From the NCBI RefSeq assembly GCF_007096355.1, contig NZ_VKDF01000011.1:25077-89076 (forward strand): a stretch of DNA of 64,000 nt, written 5' to 3'. This stretch comes from Paracoccus sp. M683. GTDB lineage: Bacteria > Pseudomonadota > Alphaproteobacteria > Rhodobacterales > Rhodobacteraceae. This document shows positions 7,467 to 16,462 of the stretch, in pieces (within the stretch, counting starts at the first letter, position 1; each line of letters begins with the position of its first letter). The notes under the pieces are model-generated. The model was not told where the DNA came from, made no database searches, and worked only from the letters and a program-made list of their open reading frames with translations. A program made the translations under genes and the position numbers.

Positions 7467-10400
7467 ATGAGCAAGCAGGAATTTTCGCTGGCCGACCGTT
7501 TCGATCTGGAGAAGCGCCATGTGCTGTTGAATGGCACGCAGGCGCTGGTGCGGCTGATGCTGATGCAGCACGCACGCGACCAGAAGGCGGGGCTGAACAC
7601 GGCCGGTCTGGTGACCGGCTATCGCGGCAGCCCGCTTGGTGGCGTCGATCTGCAAATGATGAAGGAAGGCAAGCGTCTGGCCGCGTCCAACGTGACCTTC
7701 CAGCCCGGCCTGAACGAGGATCTGGCCGCAACCGCCATCTGGGGCAGCCAGCAGGCCGAGATGCGTGGCGAGGGCAAATATGACGGCGTTTTCGCGCTGT
7801 GGTATGGCAAGGGTCCGGGGATTGACCGCTCGGGCGATGTCATGCGGCATGCGAATATGGCCGGCTCGTCGAAACATGGCGGCGTGGTCATGGCGATGGG
7901 CGATGACCATACCGGCGAAAGCTCGACCGTGCTGCATCAGTCGGATTGGGCGATGATCGACGCCTATATCCCGGTGCTGTCGCCCGCTGGCGTGCAGGAA
8001 ATTCTGGATTACGGGCTTTATGGGTTCGCGCTGTCGCGCTATGCCGGCGTCTGGACCGGCCTCAAGACCATGAAGGACACGGTCGAGGCCACGGCGGTTG
8101 TCGATGGCGACCCGTTCCGGCTGGATTTCAGCATTCCCGATTTCAAGCTGCCCGAGGGTGGGCTGAACATTCGCCTTGGCGATACCCCGGTCGGGCAGGA
8201 AGCCCGCATGATCGACTATAAGCGGTGGGCGGCCGAGGCTTTTGCCCGCGCCAACCGCATCGACCGCAAGGTCTGGGGCAAGCCCGGCGCCAAGATCGGC
8301 TTTGTCGCGGCGGGCAAGAACTGGCTGGATCTGGTCCACGCGCTGTCTCTGCTGGGCATTGACGAGGCCGAGGCCGACCGGCTTGGCATCACCACCTACA
8401 AGGTCGGCCAGACCTGGCCCCTGGACATGAAATCCTTCCAGGAATGGTCCGAGGATCTGGACCTGATCGTCTGCGTCGAGGAAAAGCGCAAGCTGATCGA
8501 GGTGCAGTTGAAGGAAGCCATCTTCGACAATCGCCACGGCCGCCGTGTCCATGGCTGGAAGCATGACCGCACGCATGAGGAACTGTTCCCCACGCGCTAT
8601 GCGCTGGACCCGGTGATGATCGCGCAAAAGCTGGGCGGCATCCTGATCGAGGAAGGTCGCGGCACCGAAGGCATCAAGGCCGGCATGGACCGCCTGACCG
8701 AGGTGCGCCGCAATGACAACGCCCCAGAGATTGCCACCCGCACGCCGTGGTTCTGCTCGGGCTGCCCGCATAACAGCAGCACCCGCCTGCCCGAGGGCAG
8801 CCGCGCCTATGCCGGGATCGGCTGTCACTACATGGTGCAGTGGATGGGCCGTGAAACGAACGGCTTTACCCATATGGGCGGCGAGGGCGTGAACTGGGTC
8901 GGCGAAGCGCCGTTCTCGACCCGTGGCCATGTGTTTCAGAACCTTGGCGATGGCACCTATAACCACTCCGGTTCGCTGGCCATTCGCGCGGCTTTGGCGG
9001 CGGGCACCAACATCACCTATAAGGTGCTGTTCAACGATGCCGTGGCCATGACCGGAGGCCAGCCGAACGAGGGCGGGCTGACCGCGCCGCAGATCGCGCG
9101 CGAACTGACGGCCATGGGCGTGAACCCTCTCATCGTCGTCTATGACGAGAAAGAGGATATCGACCGCAAGCAATTCCCTTCGGGCCTGCGCTTCGAGGAA
9201 CGCGCCAAGATGATGGCCGTCCAGCGCGAGCTGGAGGATGCCAAGGGCGTTTCGGCCATCCTCTATATCCAGACCTGCGCGGCTGAAAAGCGCCGCCGCC
9301 GGAAAAAGGGCCAGTTCCCCGATCCCGACCGCCGCGTCTGGATCAACCCCGAGGTCTGCGAAGGCTGCGGTGATTGCGGCGTGCAGTCGAACTGCGTGTC
9401 CATCGTCCCCGAGGACACCGAACTGGGCCGCAAGCGCAAGATCGACCAGTCGTCCTGCAACAAGGATTACTCCTGCGTCAAAGGCTTCTGCCCCAGCTTC
9501 GTGTCCGTGAAGGGCGGCAAGCTGAAAAAGCCCGAGGCCACGGCTTTCGACATTCCCGATCTGCCCGCGCCGGTTCTGCCCGCGATCACCGGCACCCATA
9601 ACGTCGTCATCACCGGCGTTGGCGGCACCGGGGTCGTGACCATCGGCGCCGTGCTGGCGCAGGCCGCCCATATCGACGGCAAGGGCGCCGGCATGATGGA
9701 AATGGCGGGTCTCGCCCAGAAGGGCGGCGCCGTGCATATCCACCTGCGCCTTGCCAACCAGCCCGAGGATATCAGCGCCATCCGCGTCGCCGTGGGCGAG
9801 GCTGACTGCATCATCGGCGGCGATCTGGTCGTAACGGCCGGCGCCAAGACCATCGGGCTGATGACCACCGGCCGCACCGGCGCGGTGGTGAACGATCACG
9901 AGATCATCACCGGCGATTTCACCCGCTTCCGCGATTTCCAGGTGCCCTCGGACCGTCTGCGGCTGTCGCTTGAGGCGCGGTTGAAGGATCGCGTGACCTT
10001 CTTCGACGCCAATAATCTGGCGCTGCGGCTGCTGGGCGACTCGATCTATTCCAACATGCTGGTGCTGGGTGCCTCGTGGCAGGCGGGTCTCTTGCCGCTG
10101 AGCGAGGAAGCCATTCTTGAGGCGATCCGCCTGAACGGCGCCAAGGTCGCGGAAAACCAGCGCGCCTTCCTGATCGGGCGGTGGGCCGTGGCCTTCCCGG
10201 CCGAGGCGCGTGAAATGTCGACCATTCCGGGCGAGGCGCCCGCGCATGAGCCCGATCCGATCGGTTACCGCGAGGAACGGCTGGTCGGTTATCAGGGCAA
10301 GGGTCTGGCGCGGAAGTTCCGCATGCTGGTCGACAGCGCGCCCGAGGAACTGCGCGAAAGCGTTGCGCGCGGTTACTACAAGCTGCTGGCCTATAAGGAC

Positions 10401-10871
10401 GAATACGAGGTCGCGCGGCTGCATCTGTCGACCGCCGATCAGGTCGCGTCCACTTGGGACGGCGATGTGAAGCTGAGCTTCCATCTGGCGCCCCCGATGC
10501 TGCCCGGCAAGGATGCCGATGGCCGCCCGCTGAAGCGCGAATTTTCGGCGGCTTGGGTGCTGCCTGCGTTCAAGGTTCTGGCCAGCATGCGCAAACTGCG
10601 TGGGACGCCGCTGGATGTCTTTGGCTATTTCCCCGAACGTCGCCGCGAACGCGCCGCGATCAAGCAATATGCGGGTGACATGGCCGAGGTGATCGCCAAG
10701 GTCACGCCCGCCACCATGCCCATCGCCGTGGAACTGGCCGAACTGCCGCTGAACATTCGCGGCTATGGCCCGGTCAAGGAAAAGGCCGAGGGTGAGGCGG
10801 CGGCGCGTCGGGTGGAACTGCTGGCGCAGTTCCGGTCGGGTGGTGCGCCGATGCGTGAAGCGGCGGAATAG
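7467..10871 (+). CDS. Indolepyruvate ferredoxin oxidoreductase, fused alpha and gamma/beta parts
   Basis: This 1134-residue enzyme oxidatively decarboxylates aryl-2-oxo acids (indolepyruvate, phenylpyruvate) to aryl-acyl-CoA with ferredoxin. The order is an N-terminal 2-oxoacid oxidoreductase domain, a thiamine-diphosphate region with GIGCHYM and the GDGTYNHSG turn (about residues 450-500), a ferredoxin-like segment with CEGCGDCGVQSNC and a second group of cysteines (about residues 630-680), and a C-terminal gamma domain with GVGGTGVVTIGAVLAQAA. Length fits fused bacterial IOR. The ATG follows GGGGGAGA. The divergent LysR gene is its likely regulator. A PaaG-like gene 6 kb away may share phenylacetyl-CoA metabolism, but the link is loose. 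Confidence 0.93.
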   Translation: MSKQEFSLADRFDLEKRHVLLNGTQALVRLMLMQHARDQKAGLNTAGLVTGYRGSPLGGVDLQMMKEGKRLAASNVTFQPGLNEDLAATAIWGSQQAEMRGEGKYDGVFALWYGKGPGIDRSGDVMRHANMAGSSKHGGVVMAMGDDHTGESSTVLHQSDWAMIDAYIPVLSPAGVQEILDYGLYGFALSRYAGVWTGLKTMKDTVEATAVVDGDPFRLDFSIPDFKLPEGGLNIRLGDTPVGQEARMIDYKRWAAEAFARANRIDRKVWGKPGAKIGFVAAGKNWLDLVHALSLLGIDEAEADRLGITTYKVGQTWPLDMKSFQEWSEDLDLIVCVEEKRKLIEVQLKEAIFDNRHGRRVHGWKHDRTHEELFPTRYALDPVMIAQKLGGILIEEGRGTEGIKAGMDRLTEVRRNDNAPEIATRTPWFCSGCPHNSSTRLPEGSRAYAGIGCHYMVQWMGRETNGFTHMGGEGVNWVGEAPFSTRGHVFQNLGDGTYNHSGSLAIRAALAAGTNITYKVLFNDAVAMTGGQPNEGGLTAPQIARELTAMGVNPLIVVYDEKEDIDRKQFPSGLRFEERAKMMAVQRELEDAKGVSAILYIQTCAAEKRRRRKKGQFPDPDRRVWINPEVCEGCGDCGVQSNCVSIVPEDTELGRKRKIDQSSCNKDYSCVKGFCPSFVSVKGGKLKKPEATAFDIPDLPAPVLPAITGTHNVVITGVGGTGVVTIGAVLAQAAHIDGKGAGMMEMAGLAQKGGAVHIHLRLANQPEDISAIRVAVGEADCIIGGDLVVTAGAKTIGLMTTGRTGAVVNDHEIITGDFTRFRDFQVPSDRLRLSLEARLKDRVTFFDANNLALRLLGDSIYSNMLVLGASWQAGLLPLSEEAILEAIRLNGAKVAENQRAFLIGRWAVAFPAEAREMSTIPGEAPAHEPDPIGYREERLVGYQGKGLARKFRMLVDSAPEELRESVARGYYKLLAYKDEYEVARLHLSTADQVASTWDGDVKLSFHLAPPMLPGKDADGRPLKREFSAAWVLPAFKVLASMRKLRGTPLDVFGYFPERRRERAAIKQYAGDMAEVIAKVTPATMPIAVELAELPLNIRGYGPVKEKAEGEAAARRVELLAQFRSGGAPMREAAE

Positions 10872-10902
10872 TCCATTGGCCAAAGGCCCCATTTCCAAAT
10901 GC

Positions 10903-10932
10903 CGCTGCGGGGCCTAAAACAACCCCGCAGCG
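10903..10932 (+). promoter_or_regulatory. Hairpin in front of murI ribosome site
   Basis: Ten-base arms CGCTGCGGGG (10903-10912) and CCCCGCAGCG (10923-10932) end four bases before AAGGAG of murI. There is no T-run. It may be a read-through attenuator between ior and murI, or an RNA-stability stem. Confidence 0.45.
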
Positions 10933-10947
10933 CAAAGGAGTGATGGC

Positions 10948-11760
10948 ATGGCGGTTGGTGTATTCGATAGCGGTCTGGGCGGGCTGACGGTTCACAAGGC
11001 CATTGCCGCCCGGCTGCCCGACCTGCCGCTGGTCTATTACGGCGACAATGCTCATACGCCTTATGGCGTTCGCACCGCCGAGGATATTTTCGACCTGACG
11101 ACGGCGGGGGTCGAACGGCTTTGGGACGAGGGCTGCGATCTGGTCATTCTGGCCTGCAACACCGCATCCGCCGCCGCGCTGCGCCGCATTCAGGAAAAAT
11201 GGCTGCCAGCTGACAAGCGCGTATTGGGCGTTTTCGTGCCGATGATCGAGGCACTGACCGAGCGTCACTGGGGCGACAACTCGCCCCCGCGCGAGGTGTC
11301 GGTCAAGCATGTGGCGCTGTTTGCCACGCCCGCGACCGTGGCCAGCCGCGCCTTTCAGCGGGAACTGGCGTTCCGCGCCGTCGGCGTGGATGTCGAGGCG
11401 CAGCCATGCGGCGGCGTGGTCGATGCCATCGAGCAGGGCGATGAAATTCTGGCCGAGGCGCTGGTCACATCCCATGTCGAGGCGCTGCTGCGCCGCATGC
11501 CCCACCCCGAAGCCGCCATCCTGGGCTGCACCCATTATCCGCTGGTCGAAGATGCGTTTCAGCGGGCGCTTGGGCCGGGCGTGAAGGTCTATTCGCAGGC
11601 CGGTCTGGTGGCGGAAAGTCTGGCTGACTATCTGGTCCGGCACCCCGAGATGCTGGGAACGGGGGCGGAGTCCAAGTTCCTGACCACCGGCGATCCGGTG
11701 CGCGTGTCGGGCAAGGCCACGCAATTCCTGCGTAGTCGGATCCGCTTTGAATCTGCTTGA
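10948..11760 (+). CDS. murI: Glutamate racemase
   Basis: MurI makes D-glutamate for peptidoglycan by two-base proton exchange. The 270-residue protein has [12 protein letters not shown] at the N-terminus and [11 protein letters not shown], and both catalytic cysteines are visible: Cys70 in [11 protein letters not shown] and Cys194 in ILGCTHYPL. Length is normal. AAAGGAG precedes the ATG. ccmE starts nine bases after its stop, so murI and ccmE probably share a transcript, though their functions are unrelated. Confidence 0.95.
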   Translation: MAVGVFDSGLGGLTVHKAIAARLPDLPLVYYGDNAHTPYGVRTAEDIFDLTTAGVERLWDEGCDLVILACNTASAAALRRIQEKWLPADKRVLGVFVPMIEALTERHWGDNSPPREVSVKHVALFATPATVASRAFQRELAFRAVGVDVEAQPCGGVVDAIEQGDEILAEALVTSHVEALLRRMPHPEAAILGCTHYPLVEDAFQRALGPGVKVYSQAGLVAESLADYLVRHPEMLGTGAESKFLTTGDPVRVSGKATQFLRSRIRFESA

Positions 11761-11769
11761 GGTATAGCG

Positions 11770-12228
11770 ATGTCTGGCATGAAATCATTGAAGAAACAGC
11801 GCCGTATTCAGGTTCTGATTGCGGCGGCCGTGGCGCTGGTCGTGGCCGTGGTGCTGATCGGTTACGGGTTTCGGGACGGCATCAACCTTTACCGCTCGCC
11901 CAGCCAGTTGGCCGAAAGCGCGCCTGGGCCGGAAGAATATTTTCAGCTGGGCGGGCTGGTCAAGGAAGGGTCCATCGCCAATGCCGATGGCGTGGCCTTT
12001 GATTTTGTGATCACAGATGGCGCGACCGAGGTGCCGGTGCGCTATGTCGGCCGCGATCCGCGCCCGGACCTGTTCAAGGAAGGTCAGGGCACCATCGCCA
12101 AGGGATATTATCGCGGCGGGCGTTTCGAGGCCGAGGACCTGCTGGCCAAGCATGATGAAACCTATATGCCCAAAGAGGTCGTCGATACGCTGAAGGCCAC
12201 CGGGGTTTATAAGGACCCGAACTCCTGA
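11770..12228 (+). CDS. ccmE: Cytochrome c maturation heme chaperone CcmE
   Basis: CcmE binds heme covalently in the periplasm and passes it to CcmF/H for attachment to apocytochrome c. The 152-residue protein has a short cytoplasmic start, one membrane segment (about residues 14-33) and an OB-fold periplasmic domain. The heme ligand His128 lies in LLAKHDETYMPKE, the family signature. It lies just after murI. ccmF and ccmH follow about 1.4 kb later, separated by a muramidase/holin pair. Confidence 0.95.
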   Translation: MSGMKSLKKQRRIQVLIAAAVALVVAVVLIGYGFRDGINLYRSPSQLAESAPGPEEYFQLGGLVKEGSIANADGVAFDFVITDGATEVPVRYVGRDPRPDLFKEGQGTIAKGYYRGGRFEAEDLLAKHDETYMPKEVVDTLKATGVYKDPNS

Positions 12229-12246
12229 ACTTGCGTCCCGCGATGG

Positions 12247-12288
12247 CTGGGGGACTTTGCGTCCCCCAGACCCCCTGCAGGATATTTG
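12247..12288 (+). repeat. Intergenic hairpin plus GGATATTTG element, copy 1
   Basis: CTGGGGGAC (12247-12255) and GTCCCCCAG (12261-12269) form a perfect nine-base stem with loop TTTGC. They are followed by ACCCCC and GGATATTTG (12280-12288). The same layout recurs near 24.8 kb and 38.5 kb. Here it follows ccmE and may terminate or protect its message. Confidence 0.7.
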
Positions 12289-12315
12289 AGCACGGATGAT
12301 GCAACGCACGGTCGG

Positions 12316-12330
12316 TTAACATCGGGTTAA
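12316..12330 (+). promoter_or_regulatory. CtrA-type binding site
   Basis: TTAA-CATCGGG-TTAA is a perfect TTAA-N7-TTAA match to the alphaproteobacterial CtrA box. It lies 48 bases before the endolysin start. In Rhodobacter capsulatus, CtrA controls gene-transfer-agent production and release, which fits the two genes that follow. Confidence 0.65.
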
Positions 12331-12377
12331 TCGTGCTTTGGCAGGCTGCTTCCCATTTCACGCGAATGGGGGTTGGG

Positions 12378-12989
12378 ATGCCAAGCGTTGAGGAGATCGC
12401 CACAGAGATCGTGGCGCGCGAAGGGGGGTTCGTGAATGACCCCGATGATCCCGGCGGCGCCACGAATTACGGTGTCACCATCGGCACCATGCGCAAGCTG
12501 GGCAAGGATCTGAACCGCGACGGGCGGGTGGATATTGCCGATGTGCGGGCGCTGACGCGGGCGCAGGCCACGCAGATTTTCGTCGAGCATTATTTCCGAC
12601 GGCCCCGGATCGCGGAGCTGCCCGAGACGGTGCAGGCCAGCGTTTTCGATATGTATGTGAATGCGGGCAGCAATGCGGTGAAGATCCTGCAACGGCTGGT
12701 CAGCCGTATGGGCTTTGCCTGCGATGATGACGGGGCGGTGGGGCCTAAGACCATTGCCGCCGTGCAGGCCGCTGCGGCCGCGGCGCCGCGTCATCTGGCG
12801 GATGCTTACGGGATCGCGCGGCGGAATTATTATTATGCGCTGGCCGATCAGCGCCCGGCCAGTCGCAAATATGCCCGGCGGAAGGATGGCGGCAAGGGTG
12901 GCTGGATCACGCGGGCCGAGGAATTCATGGCGCCGAAATATCACCTCAGCGCCGCGCAACATCGGGAAAGGACCGCAAGATGGGCATGA
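12378..12989 (+). CDS. Glycoside hydrolase 108 family N-acetylmuramidase (endolysin)
   Basis: The 203-residue endolysin has an N-terminal GH108 domain with catalytic Glu in REGGFVNDPDDPGGATNYGVT-type sequence (about residues 13-33). The C-terminal peptidoglycan-binding part is typical of phage muramidases. There is no signal peptide, so release to the wall needs a holin, which is encoded next with a 10-base overlap. The start at 12378 follows GGGGGTTGGG; in-frame ATGs at 12366 and 12333 are alternatives. A CtrA box lies upstream. No other phage genes are nearby, which points to a recruited lysis function such as gene-transfer-agent release. Confidence 0.88.
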   Translation: MPSVEEIATEIVAREGGFVNDPDDPGGATNYGVTIGTMRKLGKDLNRDGRVDIADVRALTRAQATQIFVEHYFRRPRIAELPETVQASVFDMYVNAGSNAVKILQRLVSRMGFACDDDGAVGPKTIAAVQAAAAAAPRHLADAYGIARRNYYYALADQRPASRKYARRKDGGKGGWITRAEEFMAPKYHLSAAQHRERTARWA

Positions 12990-13528
12990 TCGACCGTTTC
13001 ATCGGCATGGCGCCGACCGTGACCGCCGTGGGGCAGGCGGCAACGGGCATGGCCGAGGTCTTTACCCAGAATGTCACCCGCCGGATGGAACTGGACGAAG
13101 AGGCCTATGCCCGCGCCATCAGCCAGATGGGGCAGGAGTTTCAGGTCGCCCGTGCAGGCTGGTTCGACAGTTTCGTGAACGGGTTGAACCGGATGCCAAG
13201 GCCGGTCATGACCATCGGCGTCGTCGGATTGTTCATCTATGCCATGGTAGAACCGATGGGGTTTTCTACCCGGATGCAGGGCCTTTCGCTGGTGCCAGAA
13301 CCGTTGTGGTGGCTGCTGGGGGCTATCGTCAGCTTCTATTTCGGGGCGCGCGAGGCCTATCATTTTCGCAATCGCGGCGGCATTCCGGCCTGGACGGGGC
13401 CAAGGTCGCAGCCGACCTCGGGGGGGATGGCCACGCCCGACACCGGCGTCATGCTGGCCCATCAGCGCCCGGACGATGATTTCGCTGACAATCCTGCGCT
13501 GAAGGACTGGTCAGCCAGCCTGGCCTGA
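12980..13528 (+). CDS. Phage-type holin (three membrane segments)
   Basis: This 182-residue protein has an amphipathic N-terminal half and two or three membrane segments between about residues 70 and 125 (PVMTIGVVGLFIYAMV and PLWWLLGAIVSFYFG). It matches the holin group paired with GH108 muramidases in Rhodobacteraceae. Holins open the inner membrane so that endolysin can reach the wall. It overlaps the endolysin gene by ten bases and is followed by a terminator, so the two form a closed lysis cassette set between ccmE and ccmF. Confidence 0.8.
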   Translation: MGMIDRFIGMAPTVTAVGQAATGMAEVFTQNVTRRMELDEEAYARAISQMGQEFQVARAGWFDSFVNGLNRMPRPVMTIGVVGLFIYAMVEPMGFSTRMQGLSLVPEPLWWLLGAIVSFYFGAREAYHFRNRGGIPAWTGPRSQPTSGGMATPDTGVMLAHQRPDDDFADNPALKDWSASLA

Positions 13529-13557
13529 AACCACACGCAAATCTGACAGGCTGCGTC

Positions 13558-13585
13558 AAGAGGGGGGACTGTTCCCCCCTTTCTT
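13558..13585 (+). terminator. Terminator after holin
   Basis: AGGGGGGA (13561-13568) pairs with TCCCCCCT (13573-13580) around CTGT and is followed by TTCTT. It separates the lysis cassette from ccmF. Confidence 0.7.
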
Positions 13586-13624
13586 GCATGCTAAGGTATC
13601 AGGCAACAACCGCCGGAGGACCCC

Positions 13625-15586
13625 ATGATCGCCGAACTTGGCCATTTCGCCCTGATCCTCGCCTTTGCCGTGTCATTGTATCAAATGGTGGTGCCGATGA
13701 TTGGTGCCTCGCGGGGGCTGACCGCGTGGATGGACAGCGCGCGTCCTGCGGCGATTGCGCAATTCGGGCTGACGGGAATTTCCTTCGCGGCGCTGACCGT
13801 GGCCTTCGTCACCTCGGATTTTTCGCTGAAGCTGGTCTATCAGAACAGCCATACCGACAAGCCGATGCTATACAAGATTACGGGTGTCTGGGGTAACCAT
13901 GAGGGCTCGTTGCTTTTGTGGGTGGTGATCCTTGCGCTGTTCGGAGCGGCGGCCGCAGTGTTTTCGGGGAACCTTCCGCCGACGCTGCGCGCGCGAGTGC
14001 TGGCCGTGCAGGCGGCGATCGGCGCGGCGTTTTACGCATTCATCATCTTCACCTCGAACCCGTTTCTGCGGCTTGGAAGCCCGCCTTTCAACGGGCGCGA
14101 CCTGAACCCGCTGTTGCAGGATCCGGGCTTGGCCTTTCATCCGCCGTTTCTGTATCTGGGCTATGTCGGGCTTTCCATGTCCTTCAGTTTTGCCGTGGCC
14201 GCGCTGATCGAGGGGCGGGTGGATGCGGCCTGGGCGCGTTGGGTCCGGCCCTGGACCCTGGCAGCCTGGCTGTTTCTGACGGTGGGCATCGCGCTTGGGT
14301 CATGGTGGGCCTATTACGAACTGGGCTGGGGCGGGTTCTGGTTCTGGGATCCGGTGGAAAATGCCAGCTTCATGCCCTGGCTTCTGTCGGCCGCGCTGCT
14401 GCATTCGGCCATTGTGGTGGAAAAGCGCGAGGCGCTGAAAAGCTGGACCATCCTGTTGGCGATCCTGGCCTTCGGCTTTTCGCTGATCGGGACATTCATC
14501 GTCAGGTCCGGCGTCATCACCTCGGTTCACAGCTTTGCCAACGACCCGGAAAGAGGCATGTTCATCCTGGGTATACTTGCCGTATTCGTGGGCGGCGCGC
14601 TGACGCTTTATGCCGCGCGGGCGGGGGCAATGGCGGCCAAGGGCGTGTTTTCCCCGGTCTCGCGAGAAGGCGCGCTGGTGCTGAACAATATCTTGCTGGC
14701 GGTCTCGGCCTTCGTGGTCTTCATCGGCACGATCTGGCCCCTGGTGGCCGAGTTCTTCTGGGATCGCAAGCTGTCGGTGGGCGCGCCCTTCTTCAACCAG
14801 GCGTTCACGCCCTTCATGATCGTGCTGGCGATGGTGCTTCCCATTGGCGCGATCATGCCGTGGAAGCGGGCGCAGTTCGGGCGGGTGATCCGGCCTCTGC
14901 GCGGAGCGCTGATCTTTACTGCCGCCATGGCCCTGCTGATCTGGGCGATGTCGACGGGGCATTCTGCCGTCGCGGTGATCGGGGCGGGGCTTGGCAGTTG
15001 GCTGATCGCCGGATCGGCGGCGGAACTGATCTTTCGCACCGGCAAGTCGGGCCTGTCGCGGCTGCTGCGTCTGCCGCGCGCCGATTGGGGCAAGGCGGTG
15101 GCGCATTCGGGACTGGGCGTCACGTTCATCGGGGTGGCCCTGCTGACCGCCTGGCAGGTCGAGGATATCCGCGTGGCACAGATCGGCGAACCCTATGAGG
15201 TGGGCGGCTATCAGATGACCCTGCAATCCGTCGATGAGATACGGGGGCCGAATTACATCTCGACCATGGCAGCGATCCAGATTGCCCGCGATGGCCGGAC
15301 CGTTGCGACCCTGCATCCCGAAAAGCGGGTCTATCCGGTGCAGGCCATGCCCACGACCGAGGCCGCAATCGACACCGGTTTCCTGCGCGACATCTATGTG
15401 GTGATCGGCGATGCGCAGGTGGGCGGAGGCTGGGCGGTGCGGGCCTATGTGAAGCCTTTCGCCAACTGGATCTGGGCAGGGGCGATCCTGATGGCGCTTG
15501 GCGGAATGATCAGTCTTTCCGATCGGCGTTACCGCGTGGCCGCAGGTGCCCGGCGCGCGCCCGTCAACGCGGTGCCAGCGGAATGA
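13625..15586 (+). CDS. ccmF: Cytochrome c heme lyase CcmF
   Basis: CcmF takes heme from holo-CcmE and, with CcmH, attaches it to apocytochrome c on the periplasmic side of the inner membrane. The 653-residue protein has many membrane segments, the heme-handling tryptophan-rich WGGFWFWDPVENASFMPWL (about residues 236-254) and HPPFLYLGY. Its length is normal. The ATG follows CCGGAGGA. The gene overlaps ccmH by four bases (ATGA), showing translational coupling. Confidence 0.95.
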   Translation: MIAELGHFALILAFAVSLYQMVVPMIGASRGLTAWMDSARPAAIAQFGLTGISFAALTVAFVTSDFSLKLVYQNSHTDKPMLYKITGVWGNHEGSLLLWVVILALFGAAAAVFSGNLPPTLRARVLAVQAAIGAAFYAFIIFTSNPFLRLGSPPFNGRDLNPLLQDPGLAFHPPFLYLGYVGLSMSFSFAVAALIEGRVDAAWARWVRPWTLAAWLFLTVGIALGSWWAYYELGWGGFWFWDPVENASFMPWLLSAALLHSAIVVEKREALKSWTILLAILAFGFSLIGTFIVRSGVITSVHSFANDPERGMFILGILAVFVGGALTLYAARAGAMAAKGVFSPVSREGALVLNNILLAVSAFVVFIGTIWPLVAEFFWDRKLSVGAPFFNQAFTPFMIVLAMVLPIGAIMPWKRAQFGRVIRPLRGALIFTAAMALLIWAMSTGHSAVAVIGAGLGSWLIAGSAAELIFRTGKSGLSRLLRLPRADWGKAVAHSGLGVTFIGVALLTAWQVEDIRVAQIGEPYEVGGYQMTLQSVDEIRGPNYISTMAAIQIARDGRTVATLHPEKRVYPVQAMPTTEAAIDTGFLRDIYVVIGDAQVGGGWAVRAYVKPFANWIWAGAILMALGGMISLSDRRYRVAAGARRAPVNAVPAE

Positions 15587-16050
15587 GGCGGCTGGTCGCG
15601 ACCATCCTGCTGCTGGTGCTGATGCCGGTCATGGCGCTGGCGGTGCAGCCCGACGAAGTGCTGGACGATCCCGCGCTGGAGTCCCGCGCCCGAGAGATTT
15701 CGCAAAAGCTGCGCTGCCCGGTCTGTCAGGGCGAGAATATCGACGAATCCAACGCCCCGATCAGCCGCGACCTGCGCCTTTACGTCCGCGAGCGGCTGGA
15801 GGCGGGTGACGATGATGCCCAGGTGATCCAGGCCGTCACCGACCGCTTTGGCGAGTTCGTGCTGTTTCAGCCGCCTGCGCGCGGGGCCAACCTTGTGCTG
15901 TGGCTGGCCGGGCCGGTCATGGCGCTTCTGGCGCTGCTGGTCGGCTGGACCTTCCTGCGCAGTCGCCAGCGTGCAGAACCCGACCTTGCCGAACCGCTGG
16001 ACGACAAGGAACGTGCCCGGCTGGATCAGATCATGAAGGACGGCCCTTAG
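15583..16050 (+). CDS. ccmH: Cytochrome c maturation thiol protein CcmH
   Basis: The 155-residue periplasmic thiol-disulfide protein reduces the CXXCH motif of apocytochrome c. It has a signal sequence (residues 1-20), the active-site pair Cys45/Cys48 in LRCPVCQGENIDESNA, and a membrane anchor near residues 105-125. This is the short CcmH form without the CcmI tetratricopeptide part. It is coupled to ccmF through an ATGA overlap. Confidence 0.94.
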   Translation: MRRLVATILLLVLMPVMALAVQPDEVLDDPALESRAREISQKLRCPVCQGENIDESNAPISRDLRLYVRERLEAGDDDAQVIQAVTDRFGEFVLFQPPARGANLVLWLAGPVMALLALLVGWTFLRSRQRAEPDLAEPLDDKERARLDQIMKDGP

Positions 16051-16052
16051 CC

Positions 16053-16346
16053 GTGGACAAGCATCAGTGGGATGGTGATTGGGCCGCGATCGACGATCCG
16101 AGTGAACGCGAAAGCCTGACGAAAGAGCTGAAGCGCGAACTATCCCCGGCCCATATCCTGCACGGCGTCGACCTGGTTGCCATCGGGCGGAAAGCTCGCC
16201 GCGACGATGTGTTGTTCCGGCTGCACGACGGGCGGGTGGCGCAGGTGCATCTGACCTGGCGACCAGAAACCGACCCGATTTGGCCCTTCACTGTAATTTA
16301 CGCCGATTTTGAGGACTGGAAATCCGTTCCAGTCGCTGATCGCTAG
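16053..16346 (+). CDS. Hypothetical protein, 97 residues
   Basis: The reading frame opens with GTG at 16053, two bases after the ccmH stop, and encodes 97 residues rich in charged and aromatic residues (begins MDKHQWDGDWAAIDDPS). There is no signal peptide or membrane segment. It resembles short immunity-like or hypothetical proteins with a conserved RPETDPIWPFTVIYADFEDW end, but no function is recognised. Its position suggests cotranscription with ccmFH. The GTG start is inferred from lack of an in-frame ATG nearby. Confidence 0.65.
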   Translation: MDKHQWDGDWAAIDDPSERESLTKELKRELSPAHILHGVDLVAIGRKARRDDVLFRLHDGRVAQVHLTWRPETDPIWPFTVIYADFEDWKSVPVADR

Positions 16347-16462
16347 GCCTGTGGGCGGGACGATCCCCCGCGTCCATGCGATCTGACGTCAGGTGACGCT
16401 TGGTCCGGGCTTTCCCCGCGCGTCAAATTGCGCATCATGGCGCGAAACCGAGGGGGACTTAC

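Noticed and set aside
7422..10898. Very long minus-strand open frame (1158 residues)
   Set aside because: It is antisense to the indolepyruvate oxidoreductase, with His/Gln/Arg-rich composition typical of the reverse frame of GC-rich genes and no recognisable domain.
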